Assembly (NCBI RefSeq): GCF_040529065.1
Contig: NZ_CP132343.1
Coordinates: 3,348,001-3,412,000, forward strand
Source of the DNA: Xanthomonas sacchari
GTDB taxonomy: Bacteria > Pseudomonadota > Gammaproteobacteria > Xanthomonadales > Xanthomonadaceae
Length of the DNA stretch: 64,000 nt
Direction: 5' to 3'
The notes below the pieces were generated by a model. That model did not search any database. It saw nothing but the letters and a program-made list of their open reading frames with translations, and had not been told where the DNA came from. The translations under genes were made by a program, and so were the position numbers. This document shows positions 8,243 through 16,927 of this stretch, one piece after another (positions within the stretch are counted from its first letter, which is position 1; each line of letters starts with the position of its first letter).

Positions 8243-9127
8243 ATGGATATCGAAATCGCGCCAACCCACGCCGTGCCCTCCCCGGTCGCAAACGGATCCG
8301 ACAGTGCCCTGGACCCGCGCGCCATGGAGTGGTTCGAACGCGCCGATGGGCCACCCGCGCTGGCCTTTCTGGCGCATTCGCCGGTGTCGCTGCGGCGCGA
8401 GGTGGACTGGCACCGCCACGTGCGCGGCCAGTTGATCTACGTGGAGGACGGCGTGCTGGGCACCCGCACCGCGCACGGCCAGTGGTCGCTGCCGCCGGGC
8501 TGCGCCGGCTGGATGCCGCCGCAGGAACTGCACACGGTGCAGGTGTCCGGGCGGGTGCGCAGCTACCTGGTGCTGCTCCGCCCCGACGTCTGCGCCGACC
8601 TGCCGCCGCGGACCTGCGTGATCGGCATGAACGGCCTGTTCCGGGAGGTGCTGCGGCGGATGACCCAATGGGGCGTGCCGCTGGAACTGGAGGCCGAGCA
8701 GCAGCGCCTGTGCGCGGTGCTGCTGGACGAGGTGCGCAACGCCCCGGTTGAGCACCTGCACCTGCCGATGCCGCGCGACCGGCGCCTGTTGCGCATCGCC
8801 ACCCAGTTGCTGGAGACCCCCGCCGACGACCGCTCGCTGGCGCAATGGGCGCACTGGGCCGGGCTGTCGCCGCGCAGCCTGAGCCGGCACTTCCGCGACG
8901 AGACCGGGTTCGGCTTCGCCGGCTGGCGCCAGCAGGCGCGGCTGGCCGAGGCGCTGCGCCGGCTCAGCGACGGCGCCAGCGTCGCCGACACCGCCTTCCG
9001 CCTGGGCTACAGCAGCCCCAGCGCCTTCGTCACCGCCTTTCGCGGCCGCTTCGGCCATCCTCCGGCCCGTTACCTGGCCAGCGCCGGCGGCACGCGCGGC
9101 TTGGCATCGCCAGCCGCATCCGGATAA
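8243..9127 (+). CDS. AraC-family transcriptional regulator with cupin-type sensor
   Basis: The 294-aa product has an N-terminal cupin-like half (about residues 40-120, with WHRHVRGQLIYVEDG and the beta-strand run to TVQVSGRV) and a C-terminal double helix-turn-helix. The HTH part begins near 190 (LAQWAHWAGLSPRSLSRHFR) and ends with the second motif ASVADTAFRLGYSSPSAFVT and the AraC signature GRFGHPPARYL. It belongs to the RmlC-like cupin AraC group. It is divergent from emrR with 141 bases between them, so it may co-regulate the efflux operon or only itself. An internal Met (8324) is an alternative start, but neither has a ribosome site. Confidence 0.85.
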   Translation: MDIEIAPTHAVPSPVANGSDSALDPRAMEWFERADGPPALAFLAHSPVSLRREVDWHRHVRGQLIYVEDGVLGTRTAHGQWSLPPGCAGWMPPQELHTVQVSGRVRSYLVLLRPDVCADLPPRTCVIGMNGLFREVLRRMTQWGVPLELEAEQQRLCAVLLDEVRNAPVEHLHLPMPRDRRLLRIATQLLETPADDRSLAQWAHWAGLSPRSLSRHFRDETGFGFAGWRQQARLAEALRRLSDGASVADTAFRLGYSSPSAFVTAFRGRFGHPPARYLASAGGTRGLASPAASG

Positions 9128-9184
9128 TCGACCGGCTGACCTGCGGCGCCTGGCGCCGCGTTCCCCTATAGGTACTTCCTGCGC

Positions 9185-11428
9185 ATGACCGATCTCGCCC
9201 GCCCCGCCTTCCATGGTTTCGAGCAGCTGCCGCTGCGCGAATACGCCGAACGCGCCTACCTCGACTACTCCATGTACGTGGTGCTGGACCGCGCCCTGCC
9301 GTTCCTCGGCGACGGGCTCAAGCCGGTGCAGCGGCGCATCATCTACGCGATGAGCGAGCTGGGCCTGAACGCGACGGCCAAGCCGAAGAAGTCCGCGCGC
9401 ACCGTCGGCGACGTGATCGGCAAGTACCACCCGCACGGCGACAGCGCCTGCTACGAAGCGCTGGTGCTGATGGCGCAGCCGTTCTCCTACCGCTACCCGC
9501 TGATCGAAGGCCAGGGCAACTTCGGCTCCACCGACGACCCGAAGTCGTTCGCGGCGATGCGCTACACCGAGTCCAAGCTGACCCCGATCGCCGAAGTGCT
9601 GCTGGGCGAACTGGGCCAGGGCACGGTGGACTGGTCGCCGAACTTCGACGGCACCCTGGACGAGCCGACCTGGATGCCGGCGCGGCTGCCGCACCTGCTG
9701 CTCAACGGCACCACCGGCATCGCCGTGGGCATGGCCACCGACGTGCCGCCGCACAACCTCAACGAGATCGTCAGCGCGCTGATCCGCCTGCTCGACGACC
9801 CCGATGCCAGCGTCGCCGACCTGTGCGAGCACGTGCGCGGCCCGGACTACCCGACCACCGCCGAGATCATCACCCCGGCCGCCGACCTGCGCACCATTTA
9901 CGAAACCGGCCATGGCAGCGTGCGCGCCCGCGCCACCTACCAGAAGGAAAACGCCAACATCGTGGTCACGGCGCTGCCCTACCAGGTGTCGCCGTCGAAG
10001 GTGATCGAGCAGATCGCGCAGCAGATGCGCGCCAAGAAGCTGCCGTGGCTGGAAGATATCCGCGACGAGTCCGATCACGCCAACCCGGTGCGGGTGGTGC
10101 TGGTGCCGCGCTCCAACCGGGTCGACGCCGAGCAGCTGATGGGTCACCTGTTCGCCACCACCGACCTGGAGCGCAGCTACCGGGTCAACCTCAACGTGAT
10201 CGGCCTGGACGGCCGCCCGCAGGTCAAGAACCTCAAGACCCTGCTGGAGGAATGGCTGCGCTTCCGCAGCGACACCGTGGTGCGCCGCCTCAACCACCGG
10301 CTGGAGAAGGTCGAGCGCCGCCTGCACCTGTTGGAAGGGTTGCTGACCGCGTTCCTCAACCTGGACGAAGTGATCCGCATCATCCGCACCGAGGACGAGC
10401 CGAAGCCGGCGCTGATCGCGCGCTTCGGACTCAGCGAGGAACAGGCCGACTACATCCTGGAAACGCGCCTGCGCCAGCTGGCGCGGCTGGAAGAGATGAA
10501 GATCCGCGGCGAGCAGGACGCGCTGGCCAAGGAACGCGAGCAGCTGCAGGCGCTGCTGGCCAGCAAGACCAAGCTGAAGAAGCTGATCAAGGACGAGCTG
10601 ACGGCCGACGCCAAGAAGTTCGGCGATGCGCGGCGTTCGCCGCTGGTGCAGCGCGGCGCGGCCCAGGCCATCGACGAGACCGAGCTGGTGCCGAGCGAGC
10701 CGATGACCGTGGTGATGTCGGAGAAGGGCTGGATCCGCGCGGCCAAGGGCCACGACGTGGACCCGGCGGCGCTGTCCTACCGCGACGGCGACGGCCTGCT
10801 GGCGGCGGTGCGCGCACGCAGCACGCAGCAGGTGGCGTTCCTGGATTCGGAAGGCCGCGCCTATTCGACCCTGGTCCACACCCTGCCCTCGGCGCGCGGC
10901 AACGGCGAACCGCTGACCGGACGCTTCTCGCCCGCGGCCGGCGCGTCGTTCCAGGCCATCGCCAGCGGCGAGAACGACAGCCGCCTGGTGCTGGCGTCCT
11001 CGCACGGCTACGGCTTCGTCACCCGCTTCGAGAACCTGACCAGCCGCAACAAGGCCGGCAAGGCCATGCTCAACCTGACCCCGAACGCCAAGGTGCTGCC
11101 GCCGGCGCCGGTGAGCGGCGCCGGCAGCGACCGCATCGTCGCGGTCACCAGCGCCGGCCACCTGCTGGCGTTCCCGGTCGCCGACCTGCCCGAGCTGGAC
11201 AAGGGCAAGGGCAACAAGATCATCGACATCCCCAAGGCCAAGCTCAGCACCGAGCGGGTGGTGGCGATCGCCGCGGTGGCGCCGGGCAACACGCTGCTGG
11301 TCAAGAGCGGCCAGCGCACCATGTCGCTGTCGTTCAAGGACCTGGACGCCTACCTCGGCGCCCGCGCCAGCCGCGGCGGATTGCTGCCGCGCGGCTGGCA
11401 GAAGGTCGACGATCTGGCGGTGGAGTAA
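9185..11428 (+). CDS. parC: DNA topoisomerase IV subunit A
   Basis: The 747-aa product matches ParC over its full length. The 5Y-CAP domain contains the catalytic Tyr127 in AAMRYTES. The quinolone pocket reads [10 protein letters not shown], with Ser87 and Glu91 at the positions of E. coli Ser80 and Glu84, i.e. the susceptible form. The coiled-coil gate follows around residues 370-490. The C-terminal beta-pinwheel (about 500-740) carries degenerate blades such as [13 protein letters not shown], as in ParC rather than GyrA. With ParE (not in the window) it decatenates chromosomes. It stands as a single transcription unit between the AraC-type gene and the next gene. Confidence 0.97.
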   Translation: MTDLARPAFHGFEQLPLREYAERAYLDYSMYVVLDRALPFLGDGLKPVQRRIIYAMSELGLNATAKPKKSARTVGDVIGKYHPHGDSACYEALVLMAQPFSYRYPLIEGQGNFGSTDDPKSFAAMRYTESKLTPIAEVLLGELGQGTVDWSPNFDGTLDEPTWMPARLPHLLLNGTTGIAVGMATDVPPHNLNEIVSALIRLLDDPDASVADLCEHVRGPDYPTTAEIITPAADLRTIYETGHGSVRARATYQKENANIVVTALPYQVSPSKVIEQIAQQMRAKKLPWLEDIRDESDHANPVRVVLVPRSNRVDAEQLMGHLFATTDLERSYRVNLNVIGLDGRPQVKNLKTLLEEWLRFRSDTVVRRLNHRLEKVERRLHLLEGLLTAFLNLDEVIRIIRTEDEPKPALIARFGLSEEQADYILETRLRQLARLEEMKIRGEQDALAKEREQLQALLASKTKLKKLIKDELTADAKKFGDARRSPLVQRGAAQAIDETELVPSEPMTVVMSEKGWIRAAKGHDVDPAALSYRDGDGLLAAVRARSTQQVAFLDSEGRAYSTLVHTLPSARGNGEPLTGRFSPAAGASFQAIASGENDSRLVLASSHGYGFVTRFENLTSRNKAGKAMLNLTPNAKVLPPAPVSGAGSDRIVAVTSAGHLLAFPVADLPELDKGKGNKIIDIPKAKLSTERVVAIAAVAPGNTLLVKSGQRTMSLSFKDLDAYLGARASRGGLLPRGWQKVDDLAVE

Positions 11429-11489
11429 GCACGTCGCTGGGCAAGTGCCAGCGCCGGCATCGCAGTCATCTCAACGAAGGAACGCAACC

Positions 11490-12383
11490 ATGAACGAGAA
11501 TGTGAGCAACGCCGGCAACGACGCTTCCTTGATGGCCAGGGTGGAGAGGCTGGAGCAACAGCTCCAGGCCAAGGACCAACGCCTGCGCCGCGCCGTGACG
11601 GTCAACCGGGTGCTGCTGTTCGGCGTCGCCGCCCTGGTGGTCGCCAGCGCCGGCGCCATCACCAGCGTCGGCGAACAACTGAGCCAGTACATGGATTTCT
11701 CCAGCACGCCGGTGTCCGCGCCAGCGCTGGACACCTCGGTGCGCTGGGGCCGGCGCGATGCGTCCAATGTCGGCCCGGGCTACACCAACGAGATCCTGTC
11801 GCTGATCTCCGAGTCCGACCAGCAGAATTCCTTCAGTTGGCCGCTGTACATCCAGCTCAACGCGACCAAACATCCCAACGCGACCCAGGACAGTTCGCAA
11901 AGCGTGGGCGCCACCGTCCGTGCGTTCCAGCGCAGCACCGGTTCGCCGTGGCTGGCAGGCTTCCACAGCGAGCTGTTCCACGGCTACGACGGGATCGCGG
12001 GACAAAACGTCGCAACGCATGGCACCAGCATCCTGTTCAACGGCGAACTGACCTCCTACACCAACGGCGGTTCGACCATCGGCCTCAATCTGCTCAACAC
12101 CCCGGGTTCAAGCACCGCCGGCACGCATGCCATCCAGATCCAGCCGGGCACGCGCGGCTGGCAGAACGGCATCCACTTCGACAGCGGCGCGCTCGGCAAC
12201 ATCGGCATCAACTTCGACCAGTCCAACTACAACATGGGCATCGACCTTGGCGACAACAGCCTGAGAATGAATGCCAATCAACGCATCATCCTCGAGAAGT
12301 ACGGCAGCGTGTATCTGCGCTACAACAGCTCAAGCGACAAGGTGGAACTGGTCAAGAAGGGCAGCGTCGTCGCCTCCTGGTGA
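11490..12383 (+). CDS. Unknown membrane-anchored protein with coiled coil and beta-rich exterior
   Basis: The 297-aa product has a short cytoplasmic coiled coil (about residues 14-35, VERLEQQLQAKDQRL), one membrane helix (about 40-58, VLLFGVAALVVASAG) and a long exterior part rich in Gly, Asn, Ser and Thr. The exterior has repeating short strands (for example GIHFDSGALGNIGINFD, then MGIDLGDNSLRMN) that resemble the receptor-binding or shaft domains of phage tail proteins, but I cannot assign a family. The start at 11490 is preceded by GAAGGAACG. It lies 61 bases after parC and has lower GC and more AAC/AAT-type codons than its neighbours, which could mean acquisition. Confidence 0.7.
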   Translation: MNENVSNAGNDASLMARVERLEQQLQAKDQRLRRAVTVNRVLLFGVAALVVASAGAITSVGEQLSQYMDFSSTPVSAPALDTSVRWGRRDASNVGPGYTNEILSLISESDQQNSFSWPLYIQLNATKHPNATQDSSQSVGATVRAFQRSTGSPWLAGFHSELFHGYDGIAGQNVATHGTSILFNGELTSYTNGGSTIGLNLLNTPGSSTAGTHAIQIQPGTRGWQNGIHFDSGALGNIGINFDQSNYNMGIDLGDNSLRMNANQRIILEKYGSVYLRYNSSSDKVELVKKGSVVASW

Positions 12384-12437
12384 GGCCTTGGGCGATCGAA
12401 ACTGTCCACCTCGGCCAGCAGATCCACCTTCTTTATC

Positions 12438-12492
12438 GTAGGAACGGCTTCACCGCGACAGCTCACGAGGTCGCGGCTGAAGCCGCTCCTAC
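12438..12492. repeat. Xanthomonas-type intergenic inverted repeat (copy 2)
   Basis: GTAGGAACGGCTTCACCGCGA at its left end pairs imperfectly with TCGCGGCTGAAGCCGCTCCTAC-type sequence at its right end. It is the same family as 1522-1588. It lies between the convergent ends of the unknown gene and the MmyB-type regulator. Confidence 0.8.
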
Positions 12493-12579
12493 GGCACCAG
12501 ACTCCAGGTCGCCACCGCTGTTCTCAAGCGCAAGGATGGCGCGACGAGGCGCGCGCCAGTTATCCCAGGTCTCCGCTGT

Positions 12580-13452
12580 TCAACCTGGCGCCAGCGCCGT
12601 CTCCTCCCGCGCACCCTCGGCCGCACCATGCGCGGCAGCCAGCGCGCGAATGCGCGCGGCCACGCCGGCATCGACGGGCGTGTAGACGATCATGCCCAGG
12701 TCCGGCCGGCCATCGACGGCGAAGGCCGAGTACTCCAGCGCGATCTCGCCGAGCAGCGGATGCCTGAGACGCTTTTCGCCATCGCCCTCGCCGTGGCTCA
12801 ACACCTCGTGGTCGTGCCACAGGGCCGCGAACTCGGCGCTGCGCGCGCACAATTCGGTCACCAGGGCCGCCGCGTCCGACGCGATGCCCGCACGCACCAC
12901 GTCGGCACGAAACGCGCCCACCACGAAGCGTGCCACCCTCGCCCAATCGTGCTGCTTGGCACGCGTGGCGGGGTGACAGAACAGGAAGCGCAGGATGTTG
13001 CGCTCGCCGACGGGGAGCTGGCCGTAGTCGGTCAGCACCACAGCCGCCGCGCGATTCCAGGCCACCACGTCCCAGGTCGGCGTCTTGACGATGGCCGGAC
13101 TGGTTTCCAGCGCATCGAGGACGCGCTGCAGCCGCGGGTCGACCCCCGCCACCGCGCGGTAGCGCACCTCCGGCCGGCGCCCCAGCGCGACCATGAACAG
13201 GTGGTCGCGCTCGGCCTCGGTCAACAGCAGCGCGCCGGCGATGCGCTCCAGCACCTGCGCCGACGGCGCGCCCCCACGCCCCTGTTCCAGCCAGGTGTAC
13301 CAGGTCGGGCTGATGTTGGCGCGCTGCGCGACCTCCTCGCGGCGCAGACCCGGCGTGCGCCGACGGCCGGAGAAGCCGAAGCTGGCGGGATCGAGCCGGG
13401 TCCGGCGGCTGCGCAGGAAGTCGCCCAGGGAATGGGCTGGATCGGAATGCAT
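12580..13452 (-). CDS. XRE-family regulator with MmyB-like ligand-binding domain
   Basis: The 290-aa product has an N-terminal HTH (about residues 8-75, with RRTPGLRREEVAQRANISPT and YTWLEQGRG) and a C-terminal MmyB-like domain (about 105-275) with the family words TPTWDVVAWNRAA and HPLLGEIALEY. Proteins of this build bind fatty acids or similar small molecules and commonly repress a divergent dehydrogenase gene. Here the divergent neighbour is the SDR gene at 13550, with 97 bases between the starts. That arrangement supports local control of the oxidoreductase. Confidence 0.88.
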   Translation of the reverse strand: MHSDPAHSLGDFLRSRRTRLDPASFGFSGRRRTPGLRREEVAQRANISPTWYTWLEQGRGGAPSAQVLERIAGALLLTEAERDHLFMVALGRRPEVRYRAVAGVDPRLQRVLDALETSPAIVKTPTWDVVAWNRAAAVVLTDYGQLPVGERNILRFLFCHPATRAKQHDWARVARFVVGAFRADVVRAGIASDAAALVTELCARSAEFAALWHDHEVLSHGEGDGEKRLRHPLLGEIALEYSAFAVDGRPDLGMIVYTPVDAGVAARIRALAAAHGAAEGAREETALAPG

Positions 13453-13473
13453 GGCGAGCCTGTTAGTCGCTTT

Positions 13474-13492
13474 ACTACGATGACGTCACTAC
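13474..13492. promoter_or_regulatory. Candidate operator between MmyB-type regulator and SDR gene
   Basis: A perfect 8-base palindrome TGACGTCA (13481-13488) lies between two ACTAC repeats (13474-13478 and 13488-13492, start to start 14 bases) in the AT-richer middle of the divergent region. Binding by the MmyB-type regulator is inferred from position only. Confidence 0.4.
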
Positions 13493-13549
13493 TTTAACGG
13501 GATACGCCGATGCCGGAGAGTCGATCGCACCGACACAACGGAGTGCACC

Positions 13550-14440
13550 ATGCGTATCTTCCTGACCGGCGCGACCGGTTTCATCGGCTCGGCACTGGTT
13601 CCCGAGCTGCTCCAGGCCGGCCATCGCGTGCTCGGCATGACCCGATCGGAGGCCGGCGCGCAGGCGCTGCGCGCGGCCGGCGCCGAGGTCCATCATGGCA
13701 CGCTCGAGGATCCGGACAGCCTGGCGCGTGGCGCCGCGCAGGCCGATGCGGTGATCCACGCGGCGTTCGATCATGACTTCAGCAACTTCGCCGCGAACTG
13801 CGAGAAGGACAGACGCGCGATCGCGGCCCTCGGCGCGGCGCTGCACGGCTCCGATCGCCCGCTGCTGATCACCTCGGGCACCGGCGTGGGCAGCGGCGAA
13901 CACGGCGAGCCCGCCAGCGAGGACGTGTTCAACGCCTCCCACCCGAATCCGCGCATCGCCTCCGAGCAGGCCGGCAACGCGTTGCTCGAGGCCGGGGTCA
14001 ATGTCTCGGTGATGCGGCTGCCGCAGGTCCATACCCCGTATCGGCAAGGGCTGGTCACCCCGCTGGTGGCGATCGCGCGCGACAAGGGCGTGGTCGCCTA
14101 TGTCGGCGACGGCAGCAACCGCTGGCCGGCGGGCCACCTGTCCGACGTGGTGCGGCTGTACCGTCTTGCGATCGAGAGGGCGCAGCCGGGCGCGCGTTAT
14201 CACGCTGTGGGCGAGGAAGGCATCCGCAGCCGCGAGATCGCCGAGGCGCTGGGGCGCGGCCTGAGGCTGCCGGTGGTGTCGATCGCGCCGAGCGAGGCCG
14301 CCGCGCATTTCGGCTGGATGGCGATGTTCGTGCAACTCGACATGCCGGCCTCGAGCGCGCTGACCCAGGCCAGGCTCGGCTGGACGCCGACCGGCCCGAC
14401 GCTGATCGCGGATCTGGACGCAGGCAAGTTCGCTGCCTAG
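13550..14440 (+). CDS. NAD(P)-dependent SDR/epimerase-like oxidoreductase
   Basis: The 296-aa product has the Rossmann signature TGATGFIG at residues 6-13 and the layout of extended/atypical SDR enzymes (substrate C-terminal half, WPAGHLSDVVRLYR). The place where YxxxK is expected reads RIASEQAGN, so the usual Tyr/Lys pair is missing, as in several atypical SDR subfamilies. The reaction cannot be named. Its divergent partner is the MmyB-type regulator, a pairing seen often with such oxidoreductases. The ATG follows a GGAG-containing stretch about 10 bases upstream. Confidence 0.85.
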   Translation: MRIFLTGATGFIGSALVPELLQAGHRVLGMTRSEAGAQALRAAGAEVHHGTLEDPDSLARGAAQADAVIHAAFDHDFSNFAANCEKDRRAIAALGAALHGSDRPLLITSGTGVGSGEHGEPASEDVFNASHPNPRIASEQAGNALLEAGVNVSVMRLPQVHTPYRQGLVTPLVAIARDKGVVAYVGDGSNRWPAGHLSDVVRLYRLAIERAQPGARYHAVGEEGIRSREIAEALGRGLRLPVVSIAPSEAAAHFGWMAMFVQLDMPASSALTQARLGWTPTGPTLIADLDAGKFAA

Positions 14441-14512
14441 CCACGCGGTCTGCACGGCATGTACAGCCTCCTGCGGGTGCCGCGCCTTGTCTGCGGACGC
14501 GTCGCTGCTGCC

Positions 14513-15217
14513 TCAGGCGGCGTCTGTCGACGCCTGCTCCGCGCTGTCATCCGCCGCCGCGCCATCGCGCAGTTGTTCGATATGGCTGGCGATCATCGCC
14601 GCCACCGTATCGGCCACCGCGCGGGCGCTGAGGCGGGTGTCGAACAGCAACTCCACGGTGGCATAGATCAGGTCGACCACGATGCGGCTGACCAGGCGCA
14701 ACTGGCGCGGGTCGGCGTCGGGGAAGGCCTCACTGAGGAAGCGCACCTGGCCCTTGGTCACCTGCGCATGCGAATCCAGGCGCACCTGCTGCAGCGCCGG
14801 CACCGCGCGTAGCGCGCGCAGCACCCAGACACCGCCTTCGGTCGCCTTGGTGACGCGGTAGGTATCCAGCACCAGTCCGGCCAGCGCGCGCTGCAACGCC
14901 TCGCGCGTGCCGCTCATCGCCTGCAGGGTGATCCACTTGGGGATGAGCTGGTTCTGCCGCTCCATCAGCCGCCGGCCCAGTTCCGACAGCAGCGCGTACT
15001 TGTTCGGGAAATAGCGGTACAGCGCCGGCGGCGTCAGCCCGGCCCGCGCGCACACCAGGTTGGTGGACAGCCGCTCCACGCCGACGTCGCCGAGCAGTTG
15101 CGCGGTGACCGAGAGGATCTGTTCATAGGTCTCGGTGGCGCGATGCTGGGCCGGCACCTTGTTCCCGGTCAGGCGCGGGCGGTGCGGTGCGGGGGAACGC
15201 GGCGTGTCGGCGGGCAT
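14513..15217 (-). CDS. TetR-family transcriptional regulator
   Basis: The 234-aa product has a TetR HTH at about residues 27-75 (YEQILSVTAQLLGDVGVERL, then PPALYRYFPNKYALL) and a helical ligand-binding C-terminal half. The N-terminal 25 residues are Pro/Arg-rich and disordered. I chose the Met at 15217 because the upstream open frame shadows the aldehyde dehydrogenase. It is the last gene on the minus strand of the kinase/aldolase/aminotransferase cluster, 145 bases behind the dehydrogenase. It may control that cluster or the dehydrogenase alone; the sequence does not decide. Confidence 0.88.
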   Translation of the reverse strand: MPADTPRSPAPHRPRLTGNKVPAQHRATETYEQILSVTAQLLGDVGVERLSTNLVCARAGLTPPALYRYFPNKYALLSELGRRLMERQNQLIPKWITLQAMSGTREALQRALAGLVLDTYRVTKATEGGVWVLRALRAVPALQQVRLDSHAQVTKGQVRFLSEAFPDADPRQLRLVSRIVVDLIYATVELLFDTRLSARAVADTVAAMIASHIEQLRDGAAADDSAEQASTDAA

Positions 15218-15362
15218 GGGATCTCGATGGTGATGAAGCGGCACAGGCCGCGTTGCGGCGCGCATCGCCGCGGCCCTGCGCGCGCGGACGGCGCCGCAGC
15301 GCCGCTGCACGCGCCGACAACGCATCTTACCGCGCGCGTCCCTGGCCCATCGGCAACGACGC

Positions 15363-16805
15363 TCAGCGCCGCGCCAACCAACCGCTGAGGCCGGCCGCCA
15401 AGCGTTGCTGCAGGGCGGTGTACGGAGGAAAGAACGCCTTGACGATCGGCAGGCGCCCACCCTGCAGCAGCGCGCGCTCGTGCGAGAAAGTGCGAAAGCC
15501 GTGCACGCCGTGCGCACTGCCGAATCCCGAGGCACCGACCCCGCCGAACGGCAGGCCGCTGTGCACGAACTGCTGCAGGCAGTGGTTGACCACCGCACTG
15601 CCGGAACTGGTGCGCGCCAACACCCGCGCGATGCAGGCGCGGTCGCGACTCCACAGGTACAGCGCCAGCGGCTTGGGCGCGGCATCGAGTCGGTCGAGCA
15701 CCTCCTCCAACTGCTCGAACTCGACCACCGGCAGCACCGGACCAAAGATCTCTTCCTGCGCGATGCGCGCCTGCGCCGGCACCTGCGCCAGCAGCGTCGG
15801 CGCCACGTAGCGCCGCGCCGCGTCGTGCTCGCCACCGGCCAGCAGTTGCGCGCCATTGGCGCGCGCCTGGTCGATCAGCGCGGCCACGCGCGCGGCATGT
15901 GCCGGGTGGATCATGCGCGCCAGGTGCGGACTGGCGGCGACCGCCTGCGCATCGGCACCGTAGCGTTGCACCAGCAGGGCGCGGCAGTGTTCGAGCAGGC
16001 GCGCGCTGACGTCGCGATGCACGAACAAGGTATCCGGGGCGATGCAGGTCTGTCCGGCATTGACCAGCTTGGCCCAGACGATCACCTCGGCGGCGCGGCG
16101 CAGGTCGGCGCTGCGGTCGACGATCACCGGCGACTTGCCGCCCAGTTCCAGCGTCACCGGCGTGAGCTGCCGCGCCGCCGCGGCCATCACCTGCCGGCCC
16201 ACCGCCGCCGACCCGGTGAAGAACACATGGTCGAACGGACAGGCCAGCAAGGCCTGCGCGGTGGCCGCCCCGCCCTGCACCAGGGCCACCTCTTCCGGCG
16301 CGAATGCCTCGTCCAGCACTGCCTGCAGCACCGCGTTGACCTGCGGTGTGAATTCGGAGGGCTTGATCAGCGCCGTGTTGCCGGCGGCCAACGCCGACAC
16401 CAGCGGCCCCAGCACGGTGGCCACCGGGTAGTTCCAGGGTCCGATGATCAGGCAGCGGCCCTTGGACTGGAACGCGATGCGCGCGCGCGTACCCAGGGCC
16501 AGCAAGGTGGGCGAGACCCTGCGCGGACGCATCCAGCGCGGCAACTGTGCGATCGCGGTGGCGATCTCGTCGACCACCGGCAGCACTTCGGTCAACTCCA
16601 CTTCCAGCGCCGGCTTGGCGAAATCGGCGGCGAAGGCCGCGACCAGCGCCTGCCGTCGCGCCAGCAGCGCATCGCGCAGCGCACGCAGGCGGGCGCGTCG
16701 CGCATTCGCCGAGGCGCCGCGCCAGGCCAGCGCGGTGGCCTGCTGCGCGGCGAACAGTGCCGCGATTGTGTCCGGCGCGGTGTCCTGCACGGGCTCAGGC
16801 GACAT
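15363..16805 (-). CDS. Aldehyde dehydrogenase (class 3 / coniferyl-aldehyde type)
   Basis: The 480-aa product is of the shorter ALDH class (class 3-like, including coniferyl aldehyde dehydrogenases). Catalytic residues are visible: Asn125 in GPWNYP, Glu220 in TLELGGKSP and the nucleophile Cys254 in NAGQTCIAPD. The C-terminal signature PFGGVGASGFG is intact. I chose the Met at 16805 because AGGAG lies 7 bases upstream; a Met two codons earlier is too close to that site. It lies 122 bases behind the MFS gene and on the same strand, so it may be part of the operon or have its own promoter. Its likely role there is oxidising an aldehyde released by the aldolase. Confidence 0.9.
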   Translation of the reverse strand: MSPEPVQDTAPDTIAALFAAQQATALAWRGASANARRARLRALRDALLARRQALVAAFAADFAKPALEVELTEVLPVVDEIATAIAQLPRWMRPRRVSPTLLALGTRARIAFQSKGRCLIIGPWNYPVATVLGPLVSALAAGNTALIKPSEFTPQVNAVLQAVLDEAFAPEEVALVQGGAATAQALLACPFDHVFFTGSAAVGRQVMAAAARQLTPVTLELGGKSPVIVDRSADLRRAAEVIVWAKLVNAGQTCIAPDTLFVHRDVSARLLEHCRALLVQRYGADAQAVAASPHLARMIHPAHAARVAALIDQARANGAQLLAGGEHDAARRYVAPTLLAQVPAQARIAQEEIFGPVLPVVEFEQLEEVLDRLDAAPKPLALYLWSRDRACIARVLARTSSGSAVVNHCLQQFVHSGLPFGGVGASGFGSAHGVHGFRTFSHERALLQGGRLPIVKAFFPPYTALQQRLAAGLSGWLARR

Positions 16806-16927
16806 CGTCATTCTCCTGCTTGGCGGAGGTCGGCGACCCCGCTTCACGCAGCAGCGCCCTGCCCTGCGCCACGCGCGGCATGCCGGCACGCATCGCAGTC
16901 CCAATCAGCGCACGCGCATGGCGCCGC

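Noticed and set aside
11490-12383. Prophage remnant
   Set aside because: The tail-like composition of this one protein is not backed by any other phage gene, integrase or att-like repeat nearby.
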